The notes beneath the pieces were generated by a model, which ran no database searches, had not been told where the DNA came from, and saw only the letters and a program-made list of their open reading frames with translations. Positions 48,928-59,110 of a DNA stretch of 64,000 nt are shown here, one piece after another; position 1 is the stretch's first letter, and the number at the start of each line of letters is the position of its first letter. The DNA comes from Ferrovaceae bacterium (GTDB lineage Bacteria; Pseudomonadota; Gammaproteobacteria; Burkholderiales; Ferrovaceae), in contig DAIDLC010000004.1 in assembly GCA_027449685.1 (NCBI GenBank), positions 62,001-126,000 of the forward strand. Direction: 5' to 3'. Both the position numbers and the translations under genes were made by a program.

Positions 48928-49845
48928 ATGATTCGTGAAGATTTCACGCTCAAAAAACTGGAAGTGTTTCTGGCCTTCATGCGGGTCAATCATCTGGCTC
49001 GTGTGGCCGAGGAAATCGGGCAAAGCACGGTGAGCGTGCACCGGGCCTTGCATTCCCTGGAGCAGGCCCTAGGATGCCCTCTGTTCAAGCATGAGGGGCG
49101 CAACCTGATCCCGCTGGATACGGCTTATACGCTGGCCAAACATGCCTCGCGTGTGATTGCGGAATGCGAAGAGGGCATCAAAAATGTGCGCGAACAGGCG
49201 GGCATAAAAGCTTCGCGGCTTAGAATCGGGTCGTTGTACTCGCTTACCTTGCACTGTATTCCGCGCCTCATCGTGGGGGTCAAACTGCGCAAGGTAGGGC
49301 TGGATGTGGATTTGACCCTGGGTTCCAATCAGGATTTGTTGCGCCAGCTCGAGGAAAGACGTCTGGATGCCATCGTGATCGGACTCGATGCGTCCACCAC
49401 ACTGCCGCGCCATCTGGTGGCCGTGCCCCTGTTCAGGGACGAAGTATACTTGGCGGTCCCAGCCGATTCGCCCTATGCGCATCACACCCTCATCGACTTG
49501 AAAGCGCTGCGGGAGGAGAATTTCGTGGCACTTGGCGAGGGTTTCATCACGTCCCGCAGTTTTCAGCAGGCCTTCGAGCAGGCCGGTTTCAAGCCCAAAA
49601 TTGGCATGCAGGTGAGCGACATCTTTTCGCTCATCAATCTGGTCAGTGGGGGGATGGGCTGTACCCTGCTTCCTGGGCGGGTGGCGGAGTTTACGCCCCG
49701 CATCCGCCTGATTCGACTCGAATCCCAATATGTGACGGCTCAGCATATTACCTTGCTGTTCGATAAAAGCCGCGAACAGGAGGCCACTATCCTGGCCCTT
49801 GCCGCCGAGTGTCGCATGTACGCACGGCGGGCTACGCCGGCATGA
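48928..49845 (+). CDS. LysR-family regulator, probable malonate-utilisation regulator
   Basis: N-terminal HTH LEVFLAFMRVNHLARVAEEIGQSTVSVHRALHSLEQALG; divergent from the mad/mdc operon. Confidence 0.9.
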   Translation: MIREDFTLKKLEVFLAFMRVNHLARVAEEIGQSTVSVHRALHSLEQALGCPLFKHEGRNLIPLDTAYTLAKHASRVIAECEEGIKNVREQAGIKASRLRIGSLYSLTLHCIPRLIVGVKLRKVGLDVDLTLGSNQDLLRQLEERRLDAIVIGLDASTTLPRHLVAVPLFRDEVYLAVPADSPYAHHTLIDLKALREENFVALGEGFITSRSFQQAFEQAGFKPKIGMQVSDIFSLINLVSGGMGCTLLPGRVAEFTPRIRLIRLESQYVTAQHITLLFDKSREQEATILALAAECRMYARRATPA

Positions 49846-49932
49846 AGGCAGTGTTCGGTGCGGGCACGCGGTGCACCGCGCCCTGCGCAGCGGCATGATA
49901 CAGTGAATACCCTGCGCTCGAGGAGGCTTGCG

Positions 49933-50913
49933 ATGACCAACATTTCAGACGACACTTTTCCGCGCCTGCTGGGGGATATTGGTGGGACTCACGCGCGTTT
50001 TGCTCTGCAGTGGCGCTTTCAGGGCCCGCTCACCGAGCCGGTGAGCTTGGAGAGCAAGGATTTTCCGGGACCCCTTGAAGCCATCCGGCATTATCTGCGC
50101 AACCAACACGCGCCGACTCCGCGCTGGGCGGCACTGGGCCTGGCAACACCCATCACGGGCGACGCAGTGGCCTTGACCAATCATCCCTGGCGATTTTCTG
50201 CCCGTGCCTTGCAGCAGGATCTGGGGTTGACGCGCCTTGAACTGCTCAATGATTTTACGGCGCTGGCCCTGGCCTTGCCCCTTCTGGGTCCGCAGGACTG
50301 CACCCCCATCGGTGCGGGTTGTGCGGTGGTCGGTAAAGCTCTGGCGTTGCTGGGCCCGGGCACGGGTCTGGGGGTTTCGGGATTATTACCCGCTGCCACG
50401 GGTTATGTGGCCATCGAAGGGGAGGGGGGGCATGTAACGCTGGCTGCGGCCAGCGCGCGGGAAGCAGAGATTCTGGCGCGTGCCTGGACACACTGGTCCC
50501 ACGTTTCTGCCGAGCGTCTGCTCTCCGGGCCCGGTCTTGAGTTACTCTATGGTCTGTTGAGTGAAGACTCCGGTATGCGCCACGGATGGTTGAGCGCGGC
50601 CGAAATTGCTCATCGGGGGTGCCAGGGGCAGGATGCCCTGTGCCGCGAAACCCTGGATGTTTTCTGTGCCTTCCTGGGCACCGTGGCAGCCGACTTGGCC
50701 CTGACGTTGGGAGCGCGGGGTGGAGTTTATCTGGGTGGTGGAATTTTGCCCCAATGGGGTGATTATTTTCTGCGCTCTCCCTTTCGGGCCCGCTTTGAAA
50801 GCAAAGGGCGCTACGGCCCCTACCTGGCATCCATTCCCACCTGGCTCATTCAAGCGCCTTGGCCCGGACTTCTGGGTGCCGCCCAGGCCTTGAACGAACC
50901 CTTTGCCGCTTAA
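49933..50913 (+). CDS. glk: Glucokinase
   Basis: FPRLLGDIGGTHARFAL; LLNDFTALALALPLL; GPGTGLGVSGLLP; GGVYLGGGILPQ. Confidence 0.93.
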   Translation: MTNISDDTFPRLLGDIGGTHARFALQWRFQGPLTEPVSLESKDFPGPLEAIRHYLRNQHAPTPRWAALGLATPITGDAVALTNHPWRFSARALQQDLGLTRLELLNDFTALALALPLLGPQDCTPIGAGCAVVGKALALLGPGTGLGVSGLLPAATGYVAIEGEGGHVTLAAASAREAEILARAWTHWSHVSAERLLSGPGLELLYGLLSEDSGMRHGWLSAAEIAHRGCQGQDALCRETLDVFCAFLGTVAADLALTLGARGGVYLGGGILPQWGDYFLRSPFRARFESKGRYGPYLASIPTWLIQAPWPGLLGAAQALNEPFAA

Positions 50914-50929
50914 TAACGAGGAACCACCC

Positions 50930-51757
50930 ATGTCCAACCGCTTTGCACGCCTGCTACTCCTGCTGCTGTTTTACTGTGCAGCGGCTTTTTCGGACGATCC
51001 TGTCCAATGGAGCAAGGAGGAAATCCTGCATAACCCCACCATTGGAAATTACAAGGGTTATGCCGAATTCAAGATGGCTCATTATGCTGCGGCCCGTTTC
51101 ATCTGGGAGACACTGGCCGGCGTGGGAAACCCCGAAGCCTTGTTCAATCTGGGTATTTTGGCCGAAGATGGTTTGGGTCAGCCCAAGGACCTGCAAAAAG
51201 CCGAAGCCTTGTACATCGCCTCGGCTGATGCGGGAGGGTTCAAGGCCCAATATCGTTTGGGGGTACTCTACAGTACGCCTTCTGCCCTTCCTGAAAATTT
51301 GGAACGGGCCCGGCATTACCTGGGGTTGGCGGCTCAGGGTGGCGATGCCGATGCCGTGGCCAGACTGGCGGCCCTGGGCCAACCCGGGCATCCGCTCAGT
51401 GATTTCGACCGGGCCGAAAACCTGGCCAGCGGTGGCCAGTACACACAGGCCGCAGCACTCTACAAGACCCTCGCCCAGGCTGGAAATATGCGGGCCAGAA
51501 CTCGCCTGGCCTGGCTGTACGAGGCCGGTCAAGGCGTGGAGCGCAACCTGGATGAGGCGGCCACCCTGTTTATGGACTCGGCGCGTCAGGGCGATGCCGA
51601 GGCCCAGTATGCCCTGGCCGTGATGTATAAAACTGGCAAAGGCCAGGTGCAGGACGATGCGGCCAGCCGCTATTGGTTGCAGCGCTCGGCGGCCCAAAAA
51701 TATCCGGCCGCAGTGGCGGCGCTGGCCGCGCAGGATCAGCCTGATCCCGTGGAATGA
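50930..51757 (+). CDS. Sel1-like repeat protein, secreted
   Basis: Signal peptide; repeated A-x2-LG-x2-Y/Y-x-x-G-x-G units (ALFNLGILAEDGLGQPKDLQKAEALYIASADAG, AQYALAVMYKTGKGQVQDD). Confidence 0.85.
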   Translation: MSNRFARLLLLLLFYCAAAFSDDPVQWSKEEILHNPTIGNYKGYAEFKMAHYAAARFIWETLAGVGNPEALFNLGILAEDGLGQPKDLQKAEALYIASADAGGFKAQYRLGVLYSTPSALPENLERARHYLGLAAQGGDADAVARLAALGQPGHPLSDFDRAENLASGGQYTQAAALYKTLAQAGNMRARTRLAWLYEAGQGVERNLDEAATLFMDSARQGDAEAQYALAVMYKTGKGQVQDDAASRYWLQRSAAQKYPAAVAALAAQDQPDPVE

Positions 51758-51782
51758 CCCCTGGGTTGCGGCGGATTTTTTG

Positions 51783-51802
51783 CTGAACTGAACTGAACTG
51801 AA
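51783..51802. repeat. (CTGAA)4 pentanucleotide tandem repeat
   Basis: ctgaactgaactgaactgaa, 15 nt upstream of the gabD ATG. Confidence 0.95.
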
Positions 51803-51817
51803 CAGAATGAGGACATC

Positions 51818-53272
51818 ATGCAGGTACTGAAGGACGAAGGGTTGTTGCGTCAAGCGTGTTTGGTGGGTGGTGAGTGGATTGGGGCCGATGAGGGAGCGAC
51901 CTTTCCCATTCACGATCCCGCCACTGGCCTGCATCTGGCCAGCGTGCCCTTGTGCGGGGTACGGGAAACCGAGAGGGCCATTACCCAGGCGCAGAGGGCC
52001 TTTTCTTCCTGGAAGCGCACCACGGCGGCACAGCGTGCAAAGATTTTGCGCGCCTGGTTTGAGCTGATGCTGCAACACCAGGAGGACCTGGCGCGTTTGA
52101 TGACCGCCGAGCAGGGAAAACCCTTGTCCGAAGCGCGCGGCGAAATCGGGTATGCGGCCTCGTTTCTGGAATGGTTTGCCGAGGAGGCCAAGCGGGCTTA
52201 TGGCGAGATCATTCCCACCACGCACCAGGATCGTCAATTATTGGTTACCCGAGAACCCGTGGGGGTATGTGCGGCCATCACGCCCTGGAATTTCCCGGCT
52301 GCCATGATTACGCGCAAGGTGGCGCCGGCCCTGGCTGCGGGCTGCACCGTGGTGCTCAAACCGGCCGAGCAGACGCCCTTGTCGGCCCTGGCGCTGGCAG
52401 AACTGGCGCAGCGCGCCGGAGTGCCTGCAGGGGTGTTCAATGTGGTGACGGGTGACGCACCCACCATTGGAGCGGTTCTGACCCAAAGTCCCGTGGTGCG
52501 TAAACTCAGTTTTACCGGCTCCACCGAAGTCGGCCAGTTGCTCATGCGCCAATGTGCGGGAACCCTCAAACGGCTGTCTTTGGAGCTGGGTGGGAATGCG
52601 CCCTTCATCGTGTTTGATGACGCCGATCTGGAGGCGGCGGTGGCTGGTGCCGTGGCCTCGAAATATCGTAATGCGGGACAAACCTGCGTGTGCAGCAATC
52701 GCTTGTTGGTGCAGGCGGGTATTTACGAGCGGTTTGCCGCAGCGCTGGCACAGGCGGTGGGGGCCTTGAAGGTGGGGAACGGGGTGGACGAGGGGGTTGC
52801 CCAAGGGCCCTTGATCGATGAGGCGGCTGTGACCAAAGTGGAGCGGATGATCGAGGACGCTTGCCAAAAAGGGGCACGGGTGGTCTTGGGAGGCCGGCGT
52901 CACTCCTTGGGCGGTACCTGGTTTGAACCCACCATACTGGCTGATGTGACGCCGCAGATGCGCCTGGCGCGCGAAGAAATTTTCGGCCCCGTGTCGCCCC
53001 TGTTTCGTTTCGACACCGAAGAACAAGCCCTGCGCATGGCCAATGATACCGAGTATGGGTTGGCAGCCTATTTCTACACCCGGGATCATGGCCGGGTTTG
53101 GCGCGTGTCGGGCGCACTGGAATACGGCATGATTGGCGTGAACACGGGCCTGATTTCCAATGAAGTGGCCCCTTTTGGAGGTGTCAAATTTTCCGGGATG
53201 GGACGGGAGGGCTCCCGTCACGGGTTGGAAGAGTATCTGGAACTCAAATATTTGGCCCTGGCAGGTTTGTAA
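51818..53272 (+). CDS. gabD: NAD(P)-dependent succinate-semialdehyde dehydrogenase
   Basis: ALDH family; LSLELGGNAPFIVFDDADLEAAVAGA; NAGQTCVCSNRLLVQ; EEIFGPVSPLFRF. Confidence 0.87.
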   Translation: MQVLKDEGLLRQACLVGGEWIGADEGATFPIHDPATGLHLASVPLCGVRETERAITQAQRAFSSWKRTTAAQRAKILRAWFELMLQHQEDLARLMTAEQGKPLSEARGEIGYAASFLEWFAEEAKRAYGEIIPTTHQDRQLLVTREPVGVCAAITPWNFPAAMITRKVAPALAAGCTVVLKPAEQTPLSALALAELAQRAGVPAGVFNVVTGDAPTIGAVLTQSPVVRKLSFTGSTEVGQLLMRQCAGTLKRLSLELGGNAPFIVFDDADLEAAVAGAVASKYRNAGQTCVCSNRLLVQAGIYERFAAALAQAVGALKVGNGVDEGVAQGPLIDEAAVTKVERMIEDACQKGARVVLGGRRHSLGGTWFEPTILADVTPQMRLAREEIFGPVSPLFRFDTEEQALRMANDTEYGLAAYFYTRDHGRVWRVSGALEYGMIGVNTGLISNEVAPFGGVKFSGMGREGSRHGLEEYLELKYLALAGL

Positions 53273-53275
53273 CCC

Positions 53276-54175
53276 ATGAAATTGTTACTCACGGGAGGGA
53301 CAGGACTCATTGGCAGGGTGCTGTGTCGCGCCCTTTGCGCCCAGGGTCATCAGGTTACCGTATTGACCCGCAATCAGCATCGGGCGCAAGCCATCCTGGG
53401 CCCGAACATCTCCTTGATGACCTCGCTGGAACAATGGACCGAAGAACAGGAATATGCTGCCGTCATCAATCTGGCCGGTGAGCCCATCTTTGATCATGCC
53501 TGGAGTGAACGACAAAAGCGTGTGCTCCTGGCCAGTCGGGTGGATTTGACGCGGCAACTGGTGCAGCAAATGGCCCTGCGCTCTGTCAAACCGCGGTATT
53601 TTTTGAGTGGCTCCGCGGTGGGTTACTATCCGGACGGGAGTATGCCTGTAGATGAATCCCAGGCGCCTGGCACCGGGTTTGCCGCCCGGCTTTGCGTGTC
53701 CTGGGAGCAAGCGGCACTCCAGGCGCAGTCCTTGGCGGTTCCCGTGACCCTGCTGCGGACTGGTTTAGTCCTCAGTGCCCGTGGGGGGCTCTTGCAGCGC
53801 ATGGTGTTGCCGGCCCGGTTGGGGTTGGGCGCGGTGGTAGGTGGCGGACAACAATGGATGAGCTGGATTCATCTGGAGGATTATATTCAGGCGCTGCTCT
53901 GGATGCTGGAGCGCGCCCCTGTGGCGGGCCCTTATAATATGACTGCACCGGTTCCGGTGACCAATCGGGAGTTTATGGATCGGTTGTGTGCGCAACTGCA
54001 TCGCACCTGCCGCTTTGCCATTCCCGCCGGGTTGTTGCGTCTGGGTTTGGGCGAGCGTGCGGCCTTGTTGACCGAGGGGCAGCGCGTGGTTCCCCAGCGC
54101 TTGCTGGCAGAAGGGTTTGCTTTTTGCCATGACACCCTGCAAGCGGCGCTGCAGGATCTGCTTGCGCACCAATGA
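53276..54175 (+). CDS. TIGR01777-type NAD-dependent epimerase (YfcH-like)
   Basis: MKLLLTGGTGLIGRVLCRALCAQGHQVTVLTRN; INLAGEPIFDHAWSERQK; SAVGYYPDG; SWIHLEDYI. Confidence 0.88.
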   Translation: MKLLLTGGTGLIGRVLCRALCAQGHQVTVLTRNQHRAQAILGPNISLMTSLEQWTEEQEYAAVINLAGEPIFDHAWSERQKRVLLASRVDLTRQLVQQMALRSVKPRYFLSGSAVGYYPDGSMPVDESQAPGTGFAARLCVSWEQAALQAQSLAVPVTLLRTGLVLSARGGLLQRMVLPARLGLGAVVGGGQQWMSWIHLEDYIQALLWMLERAPVAGPYNMTAPVPVTNREFMDRLCAQLHRTCRFAIPAGLLRLGLGERAALLTEGQRVVPQRLLAEGFAFCHDTLQAALQDLLAHQ

Positions 54176-54200
54176 CATCTTTGACAACATGGGGTAATTC

Positions 54201-54971
54201 ATGAAACACAAGGTGGGGTGGGGCCGGAGTCTGGTTCTGTTGGTATGGCTGTGGGGTGTGCAGGGATTGGCGCATTCCCAGGACTTACTGGTTTCTGCCG
54301 CGGCCAGCCTGGCGGACGCCCTCAACGCCATCAAGCCACGTTTTGAGGCTGCCCATGCAGGGACGACGGTACATTTCAACTTTGGGGCTTCGGGCGCACT
54401 CTCCCGGCAAATCGAAGCAGGCGCACCGGTGGATCTTTTTGTCAGTGCCGCCCGTGGGCAAATGGACCGGTTGCAACAACGGCAATTGATTGTGCCAGGA
54501 ACGCGCGTGGATCTGCTCTCCAACGAACTGGTGCTGATTGCTCCGCTCAACGCCCCGTCGGCTCTGGCCGGTTTTTCGGATCTGCCGCGCACATCCCGCA
54601 TCGCCCTGGGGGATCCGGGCTTCGTTCCCGCAGGAGAGTATGCACAACAAACCCTGACGGCACTGCAATTGTGGACAGAATTGCAGCCCAAGTTCATTTA
54701 CGGTCAGGACGTGCGCCAGGTTCTGGAATACGTGGCACGCGGCGAAGTAGACGCCGGCCTGGTATTTGCAACGGATGCGGCCTTGCTCCCCCAACAGGTA
54801 AAAATCCTGGCCAGGGCCCCGCAAGGTTCGCACGTGCCCATCGTGTACCCCGCCGCACAGATTGCGGGTGCAGCACATCCCGAACTGGCTGCTGCGTTTT
54901 TACACATGCTGGGCCAACCCGACAGTTGCCACATCTTTCAGCACTATGGTTTTGTCTGTTTAGCCCCATGA
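54201..54971 (+). CDS. modA: Molybdate ABC transporter substrate-binding protein
   Basis: LLVSAAASLADALNAIKPRFE; FNFGASGALSRQIEAGAPVDLFVSA; VARGEVDAGLVFATDA. Confidence 0.92.
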   Translation: MKHKVGWGRSLVLLVWLWGVQGLAHSQDLLVSAAASLADALNAIKPRFEAAHAGTTVHFNFGASGALSRQIEAGAPVDLFVSAARGQMDRLQQRQLIVPGTRVDLLSNELVLIAPLNAPSALAGFSDLPRTSRIALGDPGFVPAGEYAQQTLTALQLWTELQPKFIYGQDVRQVLEYVARGEVDAGLVFATDAALLPQQVKILARAPQGSHVPIVYPAAQIAGAAHPELAAAFLHMLGQPDSCHIFQHYGFVCLAP

Positions 54972-55041
54972 CTATTGCCGGAGGTCGCCTTGAACCACTT
55001 GATCCTGGTTGTAGCGGTTTTCCTGAGCGGGTGATTGCCTC

Positions 55042-55704
55042 ATGGATTCTGTAGTCGACGCCTTGCGTCTGTCCCTGCTGGTGTCGTTCAGCGCCACCGC
55101 ACTGCTATTTGTGGTGGGGTTGGCGCTGGCCTGGGTGCTGGCCATGCGTCAGTTTCCGGGCAAGAACTTCCTGGATGCCCTGATCTCCATTCCCCTGGTG
55201 TTGCCCCCCACCGTAGTGGGGTACTATCTGGTGGTGCTGCTGGGTAGAAGGGGCTGGATTGGTGCCCCGCTGTATCGCTGGACCGGTTGGAGTGTGGTGT
55301 TTACCTGGCAGGGAGCGGTGCTGGCGTCTTTCGTGGTGGCCTTGCCCCTGATGGTGCGGGTGGCGCGCGCAGCCCTGGAAGCTGTAGATAAGGATTTGGT
55401 GCAGATCAGCGCCACCCTGGGGAAGTCGGAATGGGAAACCACCTGGCGCATCCTCTTTCCCCTGGCTTGGCGGGGAATTCTGGCGGCGGTCTTGTTGTCT
55501 TTTGCCCGAGCCATGGGAGAGTTTGGCGCCACGCTCATGCTGGCCGGGAATATTCCCGGGCATACCAGCACCTTACCTTTGTCCATTTATTCGGCTTTTC
55601 AGTCGGGGGATGATGCTCTGGCGCAACAGATGGCCGTGCTCCTGACACTGGTGTCGGTGGTGGTGATGATTCTGGCCAACCGCTGGGCCGGGCAGCGGCT
55701 ATGA
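55042..55704 (+). CDS. modB: Molybdate ABC transporter permease
   Basis: IPLVLPPTVVGYYLVVLLGRRGWIG; FARAMGEFGATLMLAGNIPG. Confidence 0.93.
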   Translation: MDSVVDALRLSLLVSFSATALLFVVGLALAWVLAMRQFPGKNFLDALISIPLVLPPTVVGYYLVVLLGRRGWIGAPLYRWTGWSVVFTWQGAVLASFVVALPLMVRVARAALEAVDKDLVQISATLGKSEWETTWRILFPLAWRGILAAVLLSFARAMGEFGATLMLAGNIPGHTSTLPLSIYSAFQSGDDALAQQMAVLLTLVSVVVMILANRWAGQRL

Positions 55705-56456
55705 GCACTGCCCCCGTGTTGTCGCTCTCCCTGCGCAAAGCTCTGCCAGGAGGGTTTATGCTGGATTTTTCCTGGCACTGCCACCCAGAGGTCGTGGTCT
55801 TGTTTGGCCCTTCAGGGGCGGGCAAATCCATGACCTTTCGCATGTTGTCGGGTTTGGTTACGCCCGACTCCGGAGAAATCATTCTGGGCGGCAAAACCTT
55901 GTACAGCCACGCCAAAGGGATCAACTGCTCTCCCCAACAGCGCCAGGTGGGCTATTTGTTTCAGCACTATGCCTTGTTTCCGCACATGACGGCAGCGCAA
56001 AACATTCTGTATGGGCATCCCGCGCCGCGCACACCGGCGGCGCTCAGCGAATTGCAGGCGCTGTTGGGCCAGTTTCAATTGGAAGCGGTGGCCTGGGCGC
56101 GCCCGGCTGCCCTCTCGGGGGGGCAACGCCAGCGGGTGGCCTTGGCGCGGGCCCTGATGCGCAAACCGGCCTGGTTATTGCTGGACGAGCCACTCTCTGC
56201 GGTGGATTTGAGCGTGCGCCGCAGTATTCGTTCCGAGCTCAAGCAATTGCAACGGCGCTTGAATATTCCCATGATTCTCATCACCCATGATTTGGGAGAA
56301 GCCTTTTCCATGGCGGATCGCCTGATCATTTACGATCAGGGGCGCGTGGTGCAAAGCGGCTTGCCCGAGGAGATTCTGGCCAATCCACTAAGCCCCATCA
56401 TCTCTGAGTGGGCAGGACACTGCCCGCCGGCCCATTCCCCGGTATTTTCCTTTTGA
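55701..56456 (+). CDS. modC: Molybdate ABC transporter ATPase
   Basis: LFGPSGAGKSMTFRMLSGL; LSGGQRQRVALARALM; overlaps modB. Confidence 0.92.
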   Translation: MSTAPVLSLSLRKALPGGFMLDFSWHCHPEVVVLFGPSGAGKSMTFRMLSGLVTPDSGEIILGGKTLYSHAKGINCSPQQRQVGYLFQHYALFPHMTAAQNILYGHPAPRTPAALSELQALLGQFQLEAVAWARPAALSGGQRQRVALARALMRKPAWLLLDEPLSAVDLSVRRSIRSELKQLQRRLNIPMILITHDLGEAFSMADRLIIYDQGRVVQSGLPEEILANPLSPIISEWAGHCPPAHSPVFSF

Positions 56457-56629
56457 GCGTGGTAATGGGACCTTCCGGCCGCAAGGCGCCCAGAAGAAAC
56501 ACAGGCAGATCGATTGCGTTTCTTGAGAGCGCTGGCTGCAGGTTTGGATACACCAATCCTCCAATGCGAATACGCCAAGCCTCCAATTCATGAATTTCAT
56601 TGTTTTTAATTCTCTGCAGCTTGACTAGA

Positions 56630-59017
56630 ATGGCGCCTTTGCCTTTCTTCCGGCCCATGTCGCTTTTTCGCTGCTTACTGTGTGCTTTGATGGGTTGGGC
56701 CAGCTGGCTGGTATGTGCCGCAAACCCGGTTTGGGCCGAGGAAACGGACCCTGTAGTCAAAACACCTCTCAACCCCGCCACGGTGTCGGAGCTGCCCTCC
56801 ATCGAAGTCATCTCCACCACGCCCATTCCAGGATTGGGGATGTCCCTGGACAAGATTCCCTCCAATGTTCAGAGTATTGGCATCAGTCGCATCAAGGATC
56901 AGTACGTTCCCGATTTTGCCGACCTCCTGAATCAAAACCTGGGAAGCGTCAATCTCAACGACACGCAAGGTTCTCCGGTGCAAATGGATGTGAATTTTCG
57001 GGGATTTACGGCTTCGCCCGTGCTGGGTACCCCGCAGGGGCTTTCCGTGTTCGTGGACGGGGTGCGGGTGAACGAAGCCTTTGGCGATACCGTCAACTGG
57101 GATCTGCTGCCCCAAAACGCCATATCCAGTATCAATCTGATGCCGGGTTCCAACCCGATTTTCGGGTTCAATACGCTGGGAGGGGCCATCAGCATCAACA
57201 CCAAAAGCGGCTTCGAATTCCCTGGAACACAATTGACTCTGTCCGATGGCTCCTTCAATCGACGCAATCTCGCTGTGGAAACGGGTGGGCATGGCGAGAC
57301 GATGGATTATTATCTGGCCGCAAATTTCCTGAACGATACCGGTTGGGCCTGCTGTAATCCTACGCAGGTCAAACAGCTTTTTGGTAAAACAGGCTATCAG
57401 GATGACCAGAGCGACATCGATCTCACCTTCATGTACGCCGATAATCAATTCAGCGGCAATCAAACCATTCCCCTGTCCTTCATGGGCAATCCCTCTCAGT
57501 CCTATACCTGGCCGGACATCAATACCGACCGGCTCTCCAGCCTCAACCTGCGCGGTACGCATTTTCTTGATTCCGAGTTATTGCTGGCGGGCAATGTGTA
57601 TTACCGCAGCGTGGCAACCACCGTGTTCAACAGCAACGCGGGGCCTTGCAGTACCAGCACAAACGCTACCGGGGCATTGATTGGGGCGGCAGATGGTATC
57701 GTCATCAATCAGGCTCTGCCCGGTGATCAGGGCTGCAACATTTCCAGTGTGGTGGATCAGGCCCGCGTGGGGTCCACCTTGCAACTGACGTCCACCTCCC
57801 CCTGGTGGAATCATGACAACAGCCTGACAGGAGGGGCTAGTTATGACCATGGTGCGACCGGATTTACCGAGTCCAACCAACCTCTGGCGGTCATGCCGGC
57901 ATCGCGCAACACCCTCTCCAATGAAGCAATTACTCAAATCGTCAATCTGCATGGTTATACCGTCAATCAGGGTGTGTATCTGACCGACACGTATAGCGTG
58001 AATGGTAAAACCCATGTCACCCTGTCTGGTCGCTATGATCATGCGCTGGTAGCCATGGCAGATCAATTGGGGAGCGATCTGAACGGGGGACACAGCTATA
58101 ATCGCGTGGATCCCTCGGCGGGCGTGACCTTCAATCCCAACAAAACGCTCACGACCTATGTGAATTACAGTCAGGGCATGCGGGTCCCCACTCCCACCGA
58201 GCTGGGATGCGCCAATCCCAACGCGCCGTGTGCCCTGCCGAATGCTTTTGCCTCCGACCCCAATCTCAAGCCAGTCACCTCTGCCACCTGGGAGTTAGGT
58301 GCCCGAGGCACGCTCACCCCAGGGTTGCGCTGGAATTCGGCCCTGTTTAGCAGTGTGCTCAACAATGACATTCAGTACCTCATCAGCCCCACCAGCCCCA
58401 CCCAGGGGTATTTTTCCAACGTGGGGCAAACCCAGCGACGCGGCGTGGAACTGGGGGTGGATGCGGGCGCCGAGCCCTGGCACCTGTTTGTCAACTATAC
58501 CTTTCTGCAGGCCACCTATCAGAGTGCGTTTCAGCTAAACGGCGCAAACAGTTCGGCCAATGCCAATGGCGTCTATGCGGTGCAGCCGGGAGACCGGATT
58601 CCGGGTATTCCGCAACAAATCGTCAAGGTTCGGCTGGATTACAACCCTCTGCAAAGCATCAAGGTGGGAGCAACCCTACTGGCACAAAGTAACAGCTACG
58701 CGCGCGGTGACGAAAACAATCAGGATGTGAATGGGCCCATGCCAGGGTTTGCGGTGTTGAACCTGGATGCGCGTTACCACCTCGACACCCAGTGGGAGGT
58801 ATTTTTGCGGGTGGATAATGCCCTGAATCGGGGCTATGCTACCTACGGACAGTTGGGTGTCAACGCTTTTTCCAGTGGTGCGTACAGTGCCACGGGTACG
58901 CCGGAGCAGTTTCGTACCATGGCTCCGCCCTTCGGGATCTGGGCCGGAGCTACCTGGCATTTCGGTACCAAAGAGCAGAATCCGAAAAAGTCATCCAACT
59001 TGCAGAATTCAGATTGA
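56630..59017 (+). CDS. TonB-dependent receptor
   Basis: Plug domain (DLLNQNLGSVNLNDTQGSPVQMDVNFRGFTASPVLGTPQGLSVFVDGVRVNEAFGDTVNWDLLP) and beta-barrel; C-terminal aromatic WHF region; start 56630 or 56657. Confidence 0.9.
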   Translation: MAPLPFFRPMSLFRCLLCALMGWASWLVCAANPVWAEETDPVVKTPLNPATVSELPSIEVISTTPIPGLGMSLDKIPSNVQSIGISRIKDQYVPDFADLLNQNLGSVNLNDTQGSPVQMDVNFRGFTASPVLGTPQGLSVFVDGVRVNEAFGDTVNWDLLPQNAISSINLMPGSNPIFGFNTLGGAISINTKSGFEFPGTQLTLSDGSFNRRNLAVETGGHGETMDYYLAANFLNDTGWACCNPTQVKQLFGKTGYQDDQSDIDLTFMYADNQFSGNQTIPLSFMGNPSQSYTWPDINTDRLSSLNLRGTHFLDSELLLAGNVYYRSVATTVFNSNAGPCSTSTNATGALIGAADGIVINQALPGDQGCNISSVVDQARVGSTLQLTSTSPWWNHDNSLTGGASYDHGATGFTESNQPLAVMPASRNTLSNEAITQIVNLHGYTVNQGVYLTDTYSVNGKTHVTLSGRYDHALVAMADQLGSDLNGGHSYNRVDPSAGVTFNPNKTLTTYVNYSQGMRVPTPTELGCANPNAPCALPNAFASDPNLKPVTSATWELGARGTLTPGLRWNSALFSSVLNNDIQYLISPTSPTQGYFSNVGQTQRRGVELGVDAGAEPWHLFVNYTFLQATYQSAFQLNGANSSANANGVYAVQPGDRIPGIPQQIVKVRLDYNPLQSIKVGATLLAQSNSYARGDENNQDVNGPMPGFAVLNLDARYHLDTQWEVFLRVDNALNRGYATYGQLGVNAFSSGAYSATGTPEQFRTMAPPFGIWAGATWHFGTKEQNPKKSSNLQNSD

Positions 59018-59110
59018 CCGTGTCGATGCGGGCGGTCAAAACGCCTCTGAAGCGCGAAAGGTGGACGTATCCCACAGGAACGGTGGGGTGTGAACCGGCT
59101 GGTCTCCAGA

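Noticed and set aside
50954-52237. 427-aa minus-strand ORF
   Set aside because: Antisense to the Sel1-like and gabD genes; shadow ORF in GC-rich sequence.
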